Shown piece by piece: positions 60,340 through 64,000 of a stretch of 64,000 bases of DNA. The stretch covers positions 72,484,279-72,548,278 of the forward strand of contig OY744604.1 of assembly GCA_963556255.1 (NCBI GenBank), given 5' to 3'. A program made the translations under genes and the position numbers. This DNA comes from Allolobophora icterica. Taxonomy: Eukaryota > Annelida > Clitellata > Crassiclitellata > Lumbricidae. The stretch's first letter is position 1. Each line of letters begins with the position of its first letter. Below the pieces are notes generated by a model. That model was not told the origin of the DNA. It did not search any database and saw only the letters and a program-made list of their open reading frames with translations.

Positions 60340-61100
60340 CGTCGAACAAAAGCCGCCAGGTTGTTTGGTCGGTTTCTATACCAGGTCAGAATCCGAGGTC
60401 AGAATCTGAGGTCAGAATCGGAGGTCAAGCAGAGGAGAGGTAAAGCACGACGCTACTGTGGAAATCGTTGGTGCTGGTGGTCATGGAATTGGTACAGGAG
60501 CACAGCCAGGAGAGGGTATACCTTGAGGATAGTTTTCTGTCTGGAGTGGTTCAGACGTGTCTTGTGGGGCTGTCGCTATAGTCTATAACTCTATATTATA
60601 TAGATAGACTATCTCCTAGGTAGTCTAGGAAATGTGTTGCGGCAGTGCATATATTGTAGTAGGCCTACAAACTAGGTCTATAACAGTTAATTTAGTCTGA
60701 TGAAACCGTATATTCCACCAAACCACAATAGACCAATTGTGACGCCAGGGCTCAAAACCCGTCGCTTGTCGCTTCCTAGATATTGAGCAAGAAGCCGAAT
60801 TAGGCGAGTGGGGTACAAAAATATTGAACATTCTTCAATTCACCAGTTGCCTAGTAGGAGTTAAGTAGGCGTTTTAAATCACACTCGCGAGGTGGCGTTA
60901 AGTAGGCGTTTCAACGCATTCGCCAGGCGGCGTTCTGAAAGCTTAAAAACCTTAAAACGAGTGAATCTGAAACCCCAACCTTTTGGCGCTATCAAGGGCC
61001 TGCCAGAGGGAATCGAATGGTCATTCAGGGTAAAGAAATGAGATTACCAACGTTTGCTGCCGGCCGAGAACCTCCCACGAGGCCGGCCCAAACCGGGTCA
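60340..61100. other. repeat-rich spacer, possible Polinton left end
   Basis: Three AGGTCAGAATCNG repeats (60382-60425), a hairpin TAGTCTAT/ATAGACTA (60581-60611), and two GTTAAGTAGGCGTTT units at about 60859-60925. Polintons have long inverted ends, but the other end is outside the window, so the border cannot be set. Confidence 0.35.
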
Positions 61101-61147
61101 TTTTTCAATTTAAATAAATGAATAGGTTGTGGTATACATAAAACATA

Positions 61148-61423
61148 ATGTTAGGGCAAAACTTTTGCAAATGGCTTATGATAGGCAAAACGACTCTCTG
61201 CTGTCACAGGTGCATTGGGGAGTACTGTTTCAAGCATTTAGCACGACTGCGAAATGGTTGCGGGACAAAACCCTGCGCTAAATGTGGGAGGGGTATCAAA
61301 AACCGCTTGGGTGATTGTATGAAGTGTGGTTATTTCGTTAAATATTTCAGAGCTCGACGAGGTGGGTTAGTCCGTGAATTTAATAAAGAATGGAAGCGAC
61401 TATCAAATATATCAGTAGAATAA
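61148..61423 (+). CDS. small Cys-rich, putative zinc-binding Polinton protein
   Basis: 91 codons. Contains CCHRCIGEYCFKH, then CAKC and CMKC knuckles spaced 14 residues apart, and a basic tail (RARRGGLVREFNKEWKR). The pattern suggests one or two zinc ribbons. It precedes the polymerase gene in the same direction. Not matched to a named family. Confidence 0.55.
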   Translation: MLGQNFCKWLMIGKTTLCCHRCIGEYCFKHLARLRNGCGTKPCAKCGRGIKNRLGDCMKCGYFVKYFRARRGGLVREFNKEWKRLSNISVE

Positions 61424-61430
61424 AAAAATT

Positions 61431-61543
61431 ATCATTTGAACAAATGATATAGTTATTGTATTGAGATAATACAGATGAGCAAGCGTCAATCGAATACCAG
61501 TAAACAAAATTTCATTTTGAACAAATGATATAATTATTATATT
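61431..61543 (+). promoter_or_regulatory. duplicated GAACAAATGATATA motif before polymerase gene
   Basis: GAACAAATGATATAGTTATT and GAACAAATGATATAATTATT occur at 61438-61457 and 61518-61537, each followed by a TATT-type AT-rich run. The first copy sits in a palindrome ATCATTTG-AA-CAAATGAT. The second is about 45 bp from the polymerase ATG at 61585. Likely promoter elements, by inference. Confidence 0.45.
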
Positions 61544-61584
61544 AAAGAAAAGTTTGCCACAGTAGTATAAAATAATTTATAACT

Positions 61585-64000
61585 ATGGCATTGTCTACGA
61601 ATGAAAAAATAGAACAATTGTTGGGTGAGTTTACCGGTCCCCCAGCTCTTCGAGCTGTTCTACAAAATATCTTAGACGAACCAATCCCAGATGCAGTCAA
61701 AAGGCGCTTACTACAGCCACTGCTTCCAAGGCCAATTCCTCCAGCGCGTAAGCATAGAGGGGCAAAACGTAAGGCCCTTCTGGCACAATTCGACCCACTC
61801 CTAAATAAGAAGGATAGAGGTGGACCACCACCCTTTCTAGTGCACAGAGAGCTAGCCAATCAGCATCTGAGAGACTTCCGCGCAGAAGTGCCGCTTAATC
61901 ACAGGCTGGAAGGAGATGCGTTGGCTTTCTTGAGTGCAATGGAGCAGAACATTGAGGCGCAACTCAACGAAGAGCTGTTGAAACAAGACGGTCTGAAATA
62001 CTCGCAAGTGTTGACAGTTGAGTTGGAAAAGCTGGCTCCGACTGTTGATAATGTGTATGATGGCAACGCGACCCCGGGTACTATTACCAAGACGGTCTAC
62101 TTTCGAAGCAAAGCAGAACCAGTTACCAATGCGGGTAAAATCTAAGGGGCTATACGAAAGGCCAAGGCCGAAGTACTAAACCTCCTCGAAGAGTACACCA
62201 ATGAGGGATCGGGGTGGAGATTGAAGCGGGTCGTGGGGCTAGACCTCGGTGTTGCAAGATATAAGCCTTTCCGAGGAAAGAGCTACTTTCCCACACCAAA
62301 GTACATCCCCCCTCGCACGGTTATTAATGTTAAGAATGAAGATAACCGATGCTTTGAGTGGGCCATTTTAAGCGCAATATACCCAGCAGATCAAAATCCG
62401 AATCGCCCCTATAAGTATCAGGCCCACCTGCAGGAGTTAAACTTTGACGATATAGAATTTCCAGTGAAGGTCACAGATATCGATAAGTTCGAACGTCAAA
62501 ATCCAACTATAAGCGTCTCAGTCTTCGGGTGGGATACAGCTTTGTATCCAATTCACATTTCAAACCGGGCCAGTGTCCACAATCTTGACCTTCTACTACT
62601 GGCTGATGACGCAAATGAAAATTTTCATTATGTCTGGATCAAGGATCTAGCCCGCATCCTTTATAAAAACAGCAAATTTCATGGACGAAAACACCCATGT
62701 CGTCGCTGCCTACACATATTCTGTAGACAAGACTTACTGGATGCCCATACCAAAGATTGTCAGGGCATCAGTGAGAAGCCTCAGCGGATTGAGATGCCTA
62801 AGGAGGATGAAAATATCCTCAAATTCCAGAATCATCGCAAACAGATGCAAACCCCATATATCATATACGCAGACTTTGAGGCGTTGAACGTGCCTGTCAT
62901 AAATGCGGCCATGAATCCCAACGAGAGCAACACCAGACAGATAGCTGAGCAGAAACCGTGTAGCTTCTGTTACATAGTGGTTCGATACGATGGCCGCACG
63001 AAGAAGCCAGTTCTCTTCCGGGGAGAAAACGCCGTGCCAGAGTTCCTGCAACGACTACAAGGCGAGCTGGCCTCTATCAAACAAAGGCTGGCCACCCCAG
63101 CTAAGATGGTTATGTCAGCAGTTGATCGCCAATCATTCCGAGAGGCTACTGAATGTCATATCTGCGGAGAAGCGCTCGAAGAGGATAGAGTTCGCGACCA
63201 CTGTCACATTACCGGCAAATATCGAGGTGCCGCTCATAACGCCTGCAACCTCAAACTTCGAATATATCCAGATAAGTGTAAGGTACCGGTGGTCTTCCAC
63301 AATCTGCGAGGTTACGACAGCCACCTCATAATGCAAGCGATAGGTAGCTGTGAGGCCGCACAGGATGAGGAAACTGAAATTAACTGTATTCCAAACAATA
63401 TGGAGAAGTACATGACATTCAACATAGGACAACTACAGTTCATCGACAGCCTCCAGTTTCTAAACAGCTCGTTGGATAAATTATCAGGAAATCTGTCGCT
63501 AGAGGATTTGAAAGTGACAACGGCATATATAAAGGAAAATTTCGTTCATGATGATAGGACAAAACTAGATCTGTTGAGACGAAAGGGCGTATATTGTTAC
63601 GAGCACATTGACGATTACCACCGCTTCGAAGAAGACAGACTTCCACCCAAAGAAACGTTCTACAGCAGGCTGTCCCGAGAGAACATCTCTGATGAGGATT
63701 ATGAACACGCCCAACGTGTATGGAACGAATTCGACTGTAAAACTCTGGGCGACTATCACGACTTGTATCTCCGCACGGATGTACTTCTATTAGCCGATGT
63801 ATTCGAGACCTTCAGAGACACATCGATGAAGCACTACAGTCTGGACCCGGCTAACTACTTCAGCCTACCAGGAATGGCCTGGGACGCTTTGCTGAAAAAG
63901 ACGAAGATCGAACTCGAACTATTCACCGATATAGATATGCACTTGTTCGTTGAGAAAGGTCTCCGAGGCGGAATTTCGATGGTATCTAAGCGCTTCGCAA
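61585..64000 (+). pseudogene. protein-primed family B DNA polymerase, one premature stop, partial
   Basis: Open from ATG 61585 to a TAA at 62143-62145. The same frame is then open to the window end (more than 615 codons), with no frameshift. Before the exonuclease come EGSGW- and INVKNEDNRCFEWAIL-type N-terminal motifs. Exo I is YADFEAL. A zinc/endonuclease VII-like insert follows (CHICGEAL, DHCHITGKYRGAAHNACN). Exo II is FHNLRGYDSHLIM, Exo III YLRTDVLLLADVFE, and then LRGGISMVSKRFA leads into the polymerase domain, which is off the window. These are typical of Polinton polymerases. The stop lies between segments that belong to one protein in the family, so this copy is probably inactivated or read through. 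Confidence 0.88.

Larger units (their letters stand above)
61100..64000 (+). mobile_element. Polinton/Maverick, left part, continues past window
   Basis: Called from the protein-primed family B DNA polymerase at 61585-64000. Related adintovirus-like polymerases would look similar. Integrase, ATPase, protease and capsid genes are not in the window and would be expected further right. Confidence 0.85.

Overview
The window is animal nuclear DNA: genes are split by GT-AG introns, and the rest is AT-rich sequence crowded with SINEs, LINEs, hAT-like MITEs, an LTR retrotransposon, a cut-and-paste DNA transposon and the edge of a Polinton/Maverick. There are no operons, CRISPR arrays or bacterial signals. 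The gene repertoire (COPS3, a selenocysteine MSRB1, a polydactyl C2H2 zinc-finger gene, an F-box/propeller gene) and the repeats (Gmr1-type Ty3/gypsy, Polinton, (ATTG)n-tailed LINEs) suggest a marine invertebrate, probably a deuterostome. The species call is an inference.

Layout. 1-3835 (-): a four-exon-or-more F-box/beta-propeller gene running off the left edge, with an 8-bp-TSD MITE in an intron and two more MITEs in another. About 3836-4417: a possible bidirectional promoter and a short plus-strand ORF cut by the next element. 4418-11601: a complete 7.18-kb Ty3/gypsy element of the unusual Gmr1 type (integrase upstream of reverse transcriptase), with 729-bp LTRs, a CCAGT target duplication and an unbroken 1655-codon gag-pol. 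11602-18066: a CT microsatellite, a MITE, a broken LINE and local tandem duplications. 18067-22145 (-): MSRB1, a four-exon selenoprotein gene with an in-frame TGA and a candidate SECIS downstream. 22146-24411: promoter motifs and two MITEs. 24418-28921: a 4.5-kb DNA transposon with 33-bp terminal inverted repeats and a spliced DUF7869-like transposase gene. 29007-41677 (+): COPS3, 15 coding exons, its start codon only about 85 bp from the transposon end; introns carry a MITE, a LINE and several SINEs. 45211-49859 (-): a giant zinc-finger exon of about 31 C2H2 fingers. 50550-54933: MITEs, a fold-back element and a LINE tail. 54934-56376 (-): an intronless, GC-rich acetyl-CoA hydrolase/4-hydroxybutyrate CoA-transferase gene. 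56394-60045 (-): a nearly full CR1-type LINE inside an ATTG microsatellite. 60143-60331: a MITE. About 61100-64000 (+): a Polinton/Maverick with a small Cys-rich gene and a protein-primed DNA polymerase B that has one premature stop and continues past the window.

The cellular genes look like unrelated housekeeping loci: protein turnover (COP9 signalosome, F-box), methionine-R-sulfoxide repair, CoA metabolism and transcription control. They are separated and invaded by transposons, many with intact target-site duplications that show recent activity. Several genes (F-box, MSRB1, most COPS3 exons, the post-stop polymerase) do not show as long ATG-to-stop ORFs and were found by reading splice sites and unspliced frames.
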